Part shown: positions 1 to 5,809 of the stretch, piece by piece
Layout: each line of letters begins with the position of its first letter
Numbering within the stretch: the stretch's first letter is position 1
Source of the DNA: Thermoflexales bacterium
Lineage (GTDB): Bacteria > Chloroflexota > Anaerolineae > Fen-1058
Direction: 5' to 3'
Assembly (NCBI GenBank): GCA_017999195.1
Contig: JAGOBP010000242.1
Span: 1 to 6,516, forward strand
Length of the DNA stretch: 6,516 nucleotides
Position numbers and translations under genes: made by a program
Notes under the pieces: model-generated
Told to the model about the DNA's origin: nothing
Databases searched by the model: none
The model's input: the letters and a program-made list of their open reading frames with translations, nothing else

Positions 1-930
1 GTGCTGACGGTGCTGCAAGATTTGCGCGTGCGCCTGGCGCTGTCCACCGTCGTCGCGTTGGTGCTCGCCGCGTTCGTCGGATGGTGTTTGTCGCGCGCCA
101 TCACGCGCCCCGTGCAACAACTCACCTCCGCCGCCGAAGCGATTGCTGCGGGCCAATTCGATCAAGCCGTCAACGTCGCTTCGCACGATGAATTAGGCCG
201 TCTCGGCAACACCTTCAACGACATGACCACGCGCCTCAACGCCGCGCGCCAGATGCAGATCGATTTTGTGGCGAACGTCTCGCACGAATTGCGCACGCCC
301 CTCACTTCGATCAAGGGCACGGTGGAAACGTTGCGCGATGGCGCGGTGGATGATCTCAGCGTGCGCGATCGTTTTCTCGAAACGATCGAGACCGAAACCG
401 ATCGGCTCACGCGGCTCGTCAATGATCTGCTGCTGCTGTCGCGCACCGATTCCGCCGCGCTGAATTTACGGCGTCAACCGCTGGACATGGGCCGGTTGGG
501 CCGCGCACTGATCGATCGGTTGGCGGCACAGGCCGCGACGCGTGATCTAGCGTTCAAGATTGATCTTGATCCAGCAACGCCGTTGGCGTGGGCGGATGCG
601 GATCGGATCGAACAAGTGCTGATCAATTTGCTGGATAATGCGCTGAAGTACGCTCGTCCTCAAACAACCATCACGCTTGAGATCGCGCCCACACCCGATC
701 GGTTGGTGCTGGCCCGCGTGCGCGATCAAGGCGCAGGCATCCCGGCTGATCAACTGGCCCATATCGGCCAACGGTTCTATCGGGCCGACAAAGCCCGCTC
801 GCGTGGCGGGCATGGCCTGGGTCTCGCCATCGCACAAAGCCTCATCCACGCGCACGGCGGGCGGTTGTGGCTGGAGAGTGAAGAGGGCGTGGGCACGACC
901 GCCAGTTTCACATTGCCCGCCTCGTTGTAG
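1..930 (+). CDS. Sensor histidine kinase, C-terminal part (5' end outside window)
   Basis: Membrane sensor kinase of the PhoR/BaeS-like class, which autophosphorylates on His and passes the phosphate to a response regulator. Numbering from the first codon in the window: one membrane segment at about 12-30, HAMP linker about 31-84, and the HisKA dimerisation helix with H-box FVANVSHELRTPL (phospho-acceptor His95). The catalytic ATPase domain follows, with N-box INLLDNALKYA (208-218), G1 box DQGAGIP (242-248), F-box region IGQRFYRADKARSR and G2 box GGHGLGLAIA (269-278). All catalytic motifs look intact. The frame is open from base 1 with GTG there, but kinases of this type normally begin with a first membrane helix and a periplasmic sensor domain. 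The start is therefore probably upstream and the gene is cut by the window. The cognate response regulator gene is not visible. TAG stop at 928-930. The exported SIMPL protein follows on the same strand after 90 bases. The sensed signal cannot be told from this part. Confidence 0.95.
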   Translation: MLTVLQDLRVRLALSTVVALVLAAFVGWCLSRAITRPVQQLTSAAEAIAAGQFDQAVNVASHDELGRLGNTFNDMTTRLNAARQMQIDFVANVSHELRTPLTSIKGTVETLRDGAVDDLSVRDRFLETIETETDRLTRLVNDLLLLSRTDSAALNLRRQPLDMGRLGRALIDRLAAQAATRDLAFKIDLDPATPLAWADADRIEQVLINLLDNALKYARPQTTITLEIAPTPDRLVLARVRDQGAGIPADQLAHIGQRFYRADKARSRGGHGLGLAIAQSLIHAHGGRLWLESEEGVGTTASFTLPASL

Positions 931-957
931 ATCATTTGCCCCGCAATCATCCGCGCC

Positions 958-991
958 TTATCACAGGATTGTCACATGGATCGATTATCCT
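958..991 (+). promoter_or_regulatory. Candidate OmpR/PhoB-type operator and activated promoter
   Basis: TTATCAC (958-964) and TTGTCAC (969-975) are near-identical 7-mers separated by 4 bases, giving an 11-bp period. This is the geometry of a Pho box, bound head-to-tail by PhoB/OmpR-family regulators. Ten bases after the second 7-mer lies TATCCT (986-991), a 4/6 match to the -10 consensus with no proper -35, as expected where the activator replaces the -35 contact. A start near 998 would leave a leader of about 23 bases containing the ribosome binding site. The arrangement is seen in the sequence; the regulator and the function are inferred. A 6-bp inverted repeat, CAGGAT/ATCCTG (964-969 and 987-992), overlaps it. 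Confidence 0.35.
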
Positions 992-1008
992 GAAAGTAAC
1001 TTCAGTTC

Positions 1009-1014
1009 AGGAGA
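1009..1014 (+). promoter_or_regulatory. Ribosome binding site of the SIMPL gene
   Basis: AGGAGA lies six bases before the ATG at 1021 and fixes that start. Just upstream, CTGAA/TTCAG (990-994 and 1001-1005) could form a small 5-bp hairpin, and TTCAG is directly duplicated (1001-1010). Confidence 0.8.
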
Positions 1015-1020
1015 ACAACC

Positions 1021-1809
1021 ATGTCACCGAAACTTCGTACACTCTTGGGTTTGATCAGCGGTATCGCCGTCACGTTAGCCGTCACCGCGTTTCAGCCGCA
1101 CGTGCCCGCCGCGCCTGTTTTTGCGGCAGATTCGACGTGCGACAGCAATCGCGCCATTAACGTCAGCGGCTCGGCCGTGATCAACGTGCAGCCCGATCAA
1201 GTAACTATTCAACTCGGCGTCACCTCGAATGACAGTTCGCCCGATGGCGTTCACGCCAAGAACACGGCGGCCATCAAGCGCGTCATCGCGGCGATCAAAG
1301 CGCAGGGCGTCGCCGATAAAGACATCTCCACCGATTACTACATCATCCATCCGCTGTACAACAACTATGATTCGATGACCATCACGGGCTATCGCATCAA
1401 CAACATCGTGGCGGTGAAATTGAAGGACGTGAGCAAGGTCAGCGCGGTGTTGGCGAGCGCGTTGGAATCCGGCGCGAATGAAGTGATCGATGTGCGCTTC
1501 GAGACAACACAACTGCGGCGCTATCGCGACGACGCGCGGGCGGCGGCGATGAAGGCCGCGCAAGAGAAGGCGCAGGCGTTGACGAGTGCGGTCGGCACGC
1601 AAGTGGGCTGCGTGCTCAACATCGATGAGAATACAGGCACATCGTATTACGGCGGTTGGTGGGGCTGGGGCGGACGCAATCAACTGCAAACGCAAAACGT
1701 CATCCAGACCGCGCCAAGCAACGATTCAACGTCGTTGGATGACGGGCCGATCAGTCTGGGACAAATCGCGGTGAAGGCGGAAGTGAACGTGCGCTTCAGC
1801 CTCAAGTAG
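1021..1809 (+). CDS. Exported SIMPL (DUF541, YggE-like) domain protein
   Basis: Envelope protein of the SIMPL/DUF541 family. Members are periplasmic or secreted, often oligomeric and linked to oxidative or envelope stress, but have no firm biochemical role. 262 aa, typical length. The N-terminus is a Sec signal peptide: basic start (MSPKLRT), hydrophobic stretch about 8-24, and a probable signal peptidase I cut in VFA-AD after residue 35. There is no lipobox. Family features are the first strand, INVSGSAVINVQPDQVTIQLGV (split here only by position, 46-67), then GYRINNIVAVKL (123-134) and the A/K-rich helix DDARAAAMKAAQEKAQALT (170-188). The C-terminal strand is PISLGQIAVKAEVNVRFSL (243-261). 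Two cysteines (Cys40 and Cys197) would both be exported and could form a disulfide. A short Gly/Trp/Tyr-rich loop interrupts residues 206-220. The start is fixed by AGGAGA. The kinase gene lies upstream and a terminator hairpin downstream. Family assignment is firm; function is unknown. Confidence 0.93.
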   Translation: MSPKLRTLLGLISGIAVTLAVTAFQPHVPAAPVFAADSTCDSNRAINVSGSAVINVQPDQVTIQLGVTSNDSSPDGVHAKNTAAIKRVIAAIKAQGVADKDISTDYYIIHPLYNNYDSMTITGYRINNIVAVKLKDVSKVSAVLASALESGANEVIDVRFETTQLRRYRDDARAAAMKAAQEKAQALTSAVGTQVGCVLNIDENTGTSYYGGWWGWGGRNQLQTQNVIQTAPSNDSTSLDDGPISLGQIAVKAEVNVRFSLK

Positions 1810-1822
1810 TCGTTGCCTAATC

Positions 1823-1856
1823 AAAAACGGGCACAGCGCCGAAACGCTGTGCCCGT
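1823..1856. terminator. Intrinsic terminator between convergent genes
   Basis: Perfect 12-bp stem, ACGGGCACAGCG (1827-1838) with CGCTGTGCCCGT (1845-1856), loop CCGAAA. On the - strand it runs into a U-tract (A5 at 1823-1827 on +), so it is a textbook terminator for mrp. On the + strand the following AGTATTTAT is only moderately U-rich, so it probably also stops the SIMPL transcript, less efficiently. Confidence 0.85.
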
Positions 1857-1867
1857 AGTATTTATCA

Positions 1868-1906
1868 ACGTCATTGCGAGGGCGCGCTGCGCCCTCGCAA
1901 TGACGT
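1868..1906. repeat. Short palindromic repeat, CATTGCGAG family
   Basis: Perfect 18-bp inverted repeat (1868-1885 with 1889-1906) around a 3-base loop. It begins CGTCATTGCGAG and ends CTCGCAATGACG. The same 12-mer terminus (1894-1905) recurs exactly at 5793-5804 in the larger palindrome between nuoB and nuoCD, so this looks like a miniature or internally deleted copy of the same dispersed element. It starts two bases after the mrp stop codon (reading -) and would add a second very stable hairpin ahead of the terminator at 1823-1856. Confidence 0.8.
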
Positions 1907-1908
1907 GT

Positions 1909-2955
1909 TTAGTCTTCCAGATTCAACACTGAAATGCGGGCTGCGACTTGCTGCGCGATGGCCTTGAGCGCAACTGCGGCCAGCGACTCCGGCTTACCCA
2001 CCACGATCGGTTTGCCCGCATCGCCGCCCTCGCGCACGCTCGGATCGAGCGGCACGCTGCCAAGGAAGGGCACTTGCAACCGCTGCGCCATGCGTTCGCC
2101 GCCGCCTTCACCGAAGAAGGCGATCTTCTGCCCGCTCACCGGATCGACGTACGGCCCCATGTTTTCGATCACGCCCAGAATGGGCACTTCCAACTTCTCA
2201 AACATTTTCAGGCCGCGCAAGGCATCTGCTAAGGCCACTTCTTGCGGCGTCGAGACGACGACCGCGCCCGTCAACGGCACGGATTGCGCCAGCGTCAATT
2301 GCGCATCGCCTGTGCCTGGGGGCAGATCGATAATCAAATAATCGAGTTGGCCCCAATCGACATCGGTGAGGAACTGTCGAATCGCGGAGTGGATCATCGG
2401 GCCGCGCCAGATCACGGGCTGATCGGGATTCATCAGGAACGCCATCGACATGAGGCGCACGCCGTGCGCCAACGCGGGCATCATCTTCTCGCCGGTGCTG
2501 CGCGGCAGCCGATCCACGCCCATCATCAACGGGATGTTGGGGCCGTAAATGTCAGCATCGAGCAGGCCCACGCCCGCGCCCATCTTCGCCAGCGCCACAG
2601 CCAGATTCGCGGCCACCGTCGATTTGCCCACACCACCCTTGCCGCTGGAAATCGCAATGGTGTTGTGGAAGGTCACTTGCAGTTGATCGATGATGCGCTG
2701 ATCGGCGGGCACTTCCGACTTCCAATCGATGCTGACTTTGTTCACGCCGATCTGCGCCAGCACATCCTTGCAGTTCTTTTCCATCTGCGCCGTCAGCGGA
2801 CAGGCGGGCGTCGTGAGGACGATCGTGAACGCGACATCATCGCCCTTGATTTTCAGATCGCGAATCATGTTCAGCGTGACCAGGTCTTTGTGCAGTTCAG
2901 GCTCGCGCACATTGCGCAGCGCGCCCAGCACCAGTTGTTCAGTGAGTTGAGGCAT
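1909..2955 (-). CDS. mrp: Mrp/ApbC (NBP35/Ind1-type) Fe-S cluster carrier ATPase
   Basis: Cytoplasmic P-loop ATPase of the Mrp/NBP35/Ind1 family, which carries [4Fe-4S] clusters to apo-proteins. 348 aa, usual length. The N-terminal MIP18/DUF59 domain (about 5-78) has the conserved Cys in TPACPLT (Cys52). The deviant Walker A motif is SSGKGGVGKST (103-113), the switch/A' motif DADIYGPN (133-140) and Walker B DLPPGTGD (210-217). STPQEVALAD (235-244) and FGEGGGE (281-287) are further family motifs. The oddity is that the segment after ENMG, normally holding the CxxC that binds the bridging cluster, reads PYVDPVSGQK and has no Cys. The start ATG at 2955 is set by GGAG (2962-2965 on +, read in reverse) six bases away. 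It follows nuoI on the same strand after 141 bases, but a terminator lies in the gap. The human homologue NUBPL/Ind1 serves complex I assembly, so a role in maturing the adjacent NuoB/NuoI is a reasonable inference. Confidence 0.95.
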   Translation of the reverse strand: MPQLTEQLVLGALRNVREPELHKDLVTLNMIRDLKIKGDDVAFTIVLTTPACPLTAQMEKNCKDVLAQIGVNKVSIDWKSEVPADQRIIDQLQVTFHNTIAISSGKGGVGKSTVAANLAVALAKMGAGVGLLDADIYGPNIPLMMGVDRLPRSTGEKMMPALAHGVRLMSMAFLMNPDQPVIWRGPMIHSAIRQFLTDVDWGQLDYLIIDLPPGTGDAQLTLAQSVPLTGAVVVSTPQEVALADALRGLKMFEKLEVPILGVIENMGPYVDPVSGQKIAFFGEGGGERMAQRLQVPFLGSVPLDPSVREGGDAGKPIVVGKPESLAAVALKAIAQQVAARISVLNLED

Positions 2956-2970
2956 GGGTTTCTCCAGAGT

Positions 2971-3031
2971 AGATTGGTCAATTGGTGATTGGTCAACCGG
3001 TTACCAGTTACCGATCAACCGCTTACCGATC
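2971..3031. repeat. Low-complexity direct repeats upstream of mrp
   Basis: GATTGGTCAA occurs at 2972-2981 and 2987-2996, and TTACCGATC at 3008-3016 and 3023-3031, both with a 15-base period. They flank the palindrome AACCGGTT (2995-3002). Read on the - strand this is a CCAATY-rich tract ending just before the mrp ribosome binding site. No coding potential is apparent. Confidence 0.6.
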
Positions 3032-3033
3032 TC

Positions 3034-3075
3034 AACAAAACCGCCCTCGACCGGAGGCACTCCAGCGAGAGCGGT
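3034..3075 (-). terminator. Intrinsic terminator after nuoI
   Basis: On the - strand a 16-bp hairpin forms: ten outer pairs (3040-3049 with 3066-3075), one bulged base (3050), six inner pairs (3051-3056 with 3060-3065) and a 3-base loop. TTTTGTT follows (3040 down to 3034). Two positions pair only as G-U in the - strand RNA and would be C/A mismatches in the + strand RNA, which supports a role in - strand transcription. It lies 22 bases past the nuoI stop and should end, or partly attenuate, the nuo transcript before mrp. Confidence 0.8.
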
Positions 3076-3096
3076 CTAAGTAATCGAACTACGCAA

Positions 3097-3774
3097 CTAG
3101 GCAGCAGGCGGAGCCTTGGCGGCTTCAGCCGCCTTCGCCGCGGCGGCTGCGGCAGCGGCGGCTTTCTTAGCCTCGGCCGCTTTGGCCTTTTCGATTTCCT
3201 TCTTGGCCGCCTCTTCCTTCTCTTGCAGTTCACGCGTCCAATCGCCGGGGTGAATGGCCGCGTGATAGGTGTCAGGACGCGTCAGTTTTTCCTTGCCGTA
3301 AACGAGCGTGTTAAAGCGCTCGAAACTGGACAGTTCATAGTCCTGATCCATCTTGATCGCATCGAACGGGCAGAACTCCGCACACAGGCCGCACGACATG
3401 CAGATCGTCGCGTCGATGGTGAAGTCCGCGGGCTGCGGCACGGGCCGATTGGTCTTGGGATCATTCGTGCGCACGATCCAGATGCACTGCGGCGGGCAGA
3501 CCTTGGCGCAAATGCCGCACGATGTGCAGCGGTCTTCGTTTTTCTGGGTATCGAAGACGAGGAACGGAATGTAACGGAAATTCTCGGGCACCGGCAGTTT
3601 CTCTTCGGGATACTGCACGGTGAAGATGCCCGTCGTCTTCGGGCCTTGGCGCACCGCCATGAATTGATCGGAATAGCGGCCGCCCTTGCCCAGATAGCGG
3701 AAGTCTTCGATGAACGACTCGAAGAAGTGTTTGATGGTAACGCCCATGCCTTTGATGATGCCGGAACCGTACAT
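3097..3774 (-). CDS. nuoI: NADH-quinone oxidoreductase subunit I
   Basis: Peripheral-arm subunit of complex I (TYKY homologue), which passes electrons through clusters N6a and N6b towards N2 in NuoB. 225 aa from the chosen start. An amphipathic N-terminal region (GMGVTIKHFFESF) precedes QYPEEKLPVPENFR (54-67). Two ferredoxin motifs follow: Cys83, Cys86, Cys89, Cys93-Pro and Cys125, Cys128, Cys131, Cys135-Pro. All eight cluster ligands are present. From about residue 184 there is an Ala/Lys/Glu-rich tail of roughly 40 residues not needed for the fold, which makes the protein longer than the common 160-190 aa. Start: the ATG at 3774 has AGGAG (3780-3784 on +) five bases upstream. An in-frame extension back to a TTG at 3879 would translate the repetitive spacer and overlap nuoCD, so it was rejected. 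It follows nuoCD by 101 bases and ends before a strong terminator. Confidence 0.96.
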   Translation of the reverse strand: MYGSGIIKGMGVTIKHFFESFIEDFRYLGKGGRYSDQFMAVRQGPKTTGIFTVQYPEEKLPVPENFRYIPFLVFDTQKNEDRCTSCGICAKVCPPQCIWIVRTNDPKTNRPVPQPADFTIDATICMSCGLCAEFCPFDAIKMDQDYELSSFERFNTLVYGKEKLTRPDTYHAAIHPGDWTRELQEKEEAAKKEIEKAKAAEAKKAAAAAAAAAKAAEAAKAPPAA

Positions 3775-3783
3775 GCTTGCTCC

Positions 3784-3868
3784 TAGAAATTGGAGGTTAG
3801 AGATTAGAAATTGGGGCAGGCTCTCAATCAGCCGGATACACGCCAACTTCCAACGTCTACCTTCCAAC
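3784..3868. repeat. Low-complexity repeats in the nuoCD-nuoI spacer
   Basis: TAGAAATTGG occurs at 3784-3793 and 3805-3814 (period 21), with related TTAGAGATTAG between. CTTCCAAC occurs at 3847-3854 and 3861-3868 (period 14). Read on the - strand the part nearest nuoI is a pyrimidine-rich CCAATTTCTAATCTC-type tract that runs into the nuoI ribosome binding site, in the same position relative to its gene as the repeat tract upstream of mrp. No terminator-like hairpin was seen here, so nuoCD and nuoI are probably co-transcribed. Confidence 0.55.
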
Positions 3869-3875
3869 ATCCAAA

Positions 3876-5693
3876 TCAACGATCGGTTTCGCCCAACACG
3901 ATGTCAATGCTGCCCAGGATGATGACCGCGTCGGCCACTTTTTGATTGATGCACATGGGGCCAAGCGCCGTCAAATTGATAAACGACGGGGCACGGATGT
4001 GATACCGATAGGGATTCGCGGTCCCATCGGACACCACGTAAAAGCCCAGTTCGCCCTTCGGCCCTTCGACGCGGCCATAGGCTTGACCTGCCGGAATACG
4101 CGCTGAATATTGCTTCTTGCCGGTCTGGATTTCGCCGCTAGGCAGTTGCGTCAACGCCTGCTGCAAAATGCGGATCGATTGACGAATCTCGTCGAGGCGC
4201 AGCAGATACCGATCGTACACATCGCCGTGATAGCGCACCGCAACATCGAAGTCAAACCGATCGTAGATCGAATAATTATCGGCCCGGCGACAGTCATAGG
4301 CCACGCCCGAGGCGCGCAGTACCGGCCCGGCCACGCTGTACTTGATCGCGTCTTCGGCCGTCAACACGCCCGCGCCTTCGCATCGCGCACGGATGATTTC
4401 ATTGTCGCTGAGGTAGCGCTCAAAGTCATCGATCTTGCGTGGCAACCGCTCAAAGACCAACTCGCGCGCGGTTTCCACAAAGCCTGCCGGTAAATCACGC
4501 GCCACACCGCCAAAGCGGAAGTAGTTGCACATCATGCGCGAACCCGACGCGGCTTCAAACAAGTCCAAAATCAACTCGCGTTCCTGCATGCCGTACAACG
4601 CGGGCGTGAAGAACGCGCCCAGGTCGTTGAGCAGGAAGCCGATAGCCCAGACGTGATTGCACACGCGCGTCAGTTCGGCCATGATCACGCGGATGTATTC
4701 GGCGCGCTCGGGCGGTTTGACGCCCATCAACTTCTCGACAGCGAGCGCATACCCGAAGTTGTTGCTCATCGACGAGAGGTAGTCCAAGCGATCGGTGAAC
4801 GGCATGTTCTGAATGTACGTGTTGCGTTCGCCGATTTTTTCGTGATTGCGATGCAGGTAGCCCATCACCGGTTCAAGGTGGCGGATGGTTTCGCCTTCCA
4901 GCGTCACGACCATGCGGAACACGCCATGCGTGGACGGGTGCTGCGGGCCGAGGTTCACCACCAGGTGATCGGTCTCGATGTTTTCCTCATGCTGATCGGG
5001 CGCGACATGGCCGTTGCCGTTGCGCTCGGCAGGCGTTAAGATGCCGCCCGCCGCCGCGTCCATCGCCTTGACGCGATCGTAAATGGCCGCATCCGCGCCC
5101 GAGGTGTAGACTGATGGATCGAAATCCGCCGGGAAGTTGACATTGTCTCCAAAAGGCACGCGCTCTTCGCCGCGCTGGAAGTGGCCGCCCGGCCAGCGGC
5201 TGTCAAAAGGCTTGGTGTCCTGCTCGAAATACGCCTCTTTCCAGTCCTTGCGCAGTGGATGGCCTTGGAAGCCTTCCCACATGAGAATGCGCTTCAGGTT
5301 GTGGTGGCCCTCAAACTTGATGCCCATCAAGTCCCAGGCTTCGCGCTCTTGGAAATCCGCGCCGGGCCAGACACCTTCCAGCGTGGGCACGACGGCGTTG
5401 TCGCGCGGAGTGCGCGCCTTGAAAACCAGCGGCGCGCCATTGTGCTTGGTCGAGAAGACGTGATACACGACTTCGCATTCGTTGGCCGCAGGATAATCGA
5501 CGCCGGTCACGCTGGACAAATAATCGTAGCCCAGTTCGTCGCGGATGAACGTCGCCGCTTGAACGAGCGACTCATTCGCAATGACCGCGCCCTCAAAATC
5601 GCCGGGCTTGACGGCGTCGGGGAATTTTTCTTTCAGCACGGCCAGCGGGCCGGTGAGTTCAGCAACAGGAGCCGCAGCAGCTTTTGCCGCCAT
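3876..5693 (-). CDS. nuoCD: NADH-quinone oxidoreductase fused subunits C/D
   Basis: Complex I 30-kDa (NuoC) and 49-kDa (NuoD) subunits in one chain of 605 aa, similar in length to the E. coli NuoCD fusion. NuoC domain at about 14-175: FQEREAWDLMGIKFEGH (114-130) and the terminal signature GHPLRKDW (144-151). A linker at about 180-240 is rich in Ala, Gly, Asn and Asp. NuoD domain at about 241-605: NLGPQHPSTHGVFR (247-260), GYLHRNHEKIGE (278-289), DRLDYLSSM (301-309), NNFGYALAVEKL (311-322) and the C-terminal DIVLGETDR. By family comparison His256 and Tyr305 match the quinone-headgroup residues (bovine 49-kDa His59/Tyr108). NiFe-type CxxC motifs are absent, so this is complex I and not a group 4 hydrogenase large subunit. 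Start: the ATG at 5693 with GAGGA (5698-5702 on +) four bases upstream was preferred over an in-frame GTG at 5708, which would swallow that site. A palindromic repeat separates it from nuoB. Confidence 0.96.
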   Translation of the reverse strand: MAAKAAAAPVAELTGPLAVLKEKFPDAVKPGDFEGAVIANESLVQAATFIRDELGYDYLSSVTGVDYPAANECEVVYHVFSTKHNGAPLVFKARTPRDNAVVPTLEGVWPGADFQEREAWDLMGIKFEGHHNLKRILMWEGFQGHPLRKDWKEAYFEQDTKPFDSRWPGGHFQRGEERVPFGDNVNFPADFDPSVYTSGADAAIYDRVKAMDAAAGGILTPAERNGNGHVAPDQHEENIETDHLVVNLGPQHPSTHGVFRMVVTLEGETIRHLEPVMGYLHRNHEKIGERNTYIQNMPFTDRLDYLSSMSNNFGYALAVEKLMGVKPPERAEYIRVIMAELTRVCNHVWAIGFLLNDLGAFFTPALYGMQERELILDLFEAASGSRMMCNYFRFGGVARDLPAGFVETARELVFERLPRKIDDFERYLSDNEIIRARCEGAGVLTAEDAIKYSVAGPVLRASGVAYDCRRADNYSIYDRFDFDVAVRYHGDVYDRYLLRLDEIRQSIRILQQALTQLPSGEIQTGKKQYSARIPAGQAYGRVEGPKGELGFYVVSDGTANPYRYHIRAPSFINLTALGPMCINQKVADAVIILGSIDIVLGETDR

Positions 5694-5714
5694 GTTATCC
5701 TCTTTCACTTAGAG

Positions 5715-5804
5715 TGTCGTTGCTAGGAGGCCGTCTGGCCGACGAAGCAATCTCATAAACTATGCAGGAGATTGCTTCGCCGCCGCTGGCGGCTCGCAAT
5801 GACG
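5715..5804. repeat. 90-bp MITE-like palindrome between nuoB and nuoCD
   Basis: A nested palindrome fills nearly the whole intergenic gap. Its centre is a perfect 12-bp inverted repeat, CGAAGCAATCTC (5743-5754) with GAGATTGCTTCG (5768-5779), around a 13-base loop. Each arm carries its own small hairpin: GGCC-GTCT-GGCC (5729-5740) and GCCGCC-GCT-GGCGGC (5779-5793). The outer ends, TGTCGTTGCTAG (5715-5726) and CTCGCAATGACG (5793-5804), pair at 9 of 12 positions. The right terminus matches the hairpin at 1868-1906 exactly over 12 bases. No ORF is present, so if mobile it would need an enzyme supplied in trans. It begins five bases after the nuoB stop and ends 12 bases before the nuoCD ribosome binding site, so it would be transcribed inside the nuo mRNA. 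Confidence 0.8.
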
Positions 5805-5809
5805 GATGA

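Noticed and set aside
1075..1695. - strand open frame opposite the SIMPL gene
   Set aside because: Antisense shadow; the + strand gene has a signal peptide, ribosome binding site and family motifs.
1810..1908. CRISPR or small RNA gene in the convergent gap
   Set aside because: There are only two unrelated hairpins, no regular repeat-spacer pattern and no promoter; a terminator plus a dispersed palindrome explains the region.
2242..2988. Long + strand open frame opposite mrp
   Set aside because: His/Arg-rich shadow of mrp; the - strand frame holds the P-loop, Walker B and MIP18 domain.
2968..2996. Possible mrp promoter on - strand: TTGACC (2991-2996), 17-base spacer, TCTACT (2968-2973)
   Set aside because: The match is fair, but the -10 lies only 12 bases from the ATG, so transcription would start within the ribosome binding site. 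TTGACC also recurs as part of the local repeat.
2989..3786. Long + strand open frame of about 265 codons opposite nuoI
   Set aside because: It is antisense to nuoI, whose two complete 4Fe-4S motifs and good ribosome binding site are decisive. The translation is Arg/Leu/Gly-rich with no recognisable domain.
3775..3879. N-terminal extension of NuoI by 35 residues from a TTG start
   Set aside because: It would translate the repetitive spacer and overlap the nuoCD stop; AGGAG sits right before ATG 3774, and the family N-terminus begins there.
5694..5708. GTG start for NuoCD five codons upstream
   Set aside because: The ribosome binding site GAGGA would be inside the coding sequence; ATG 5693 is correctly spaced from it.
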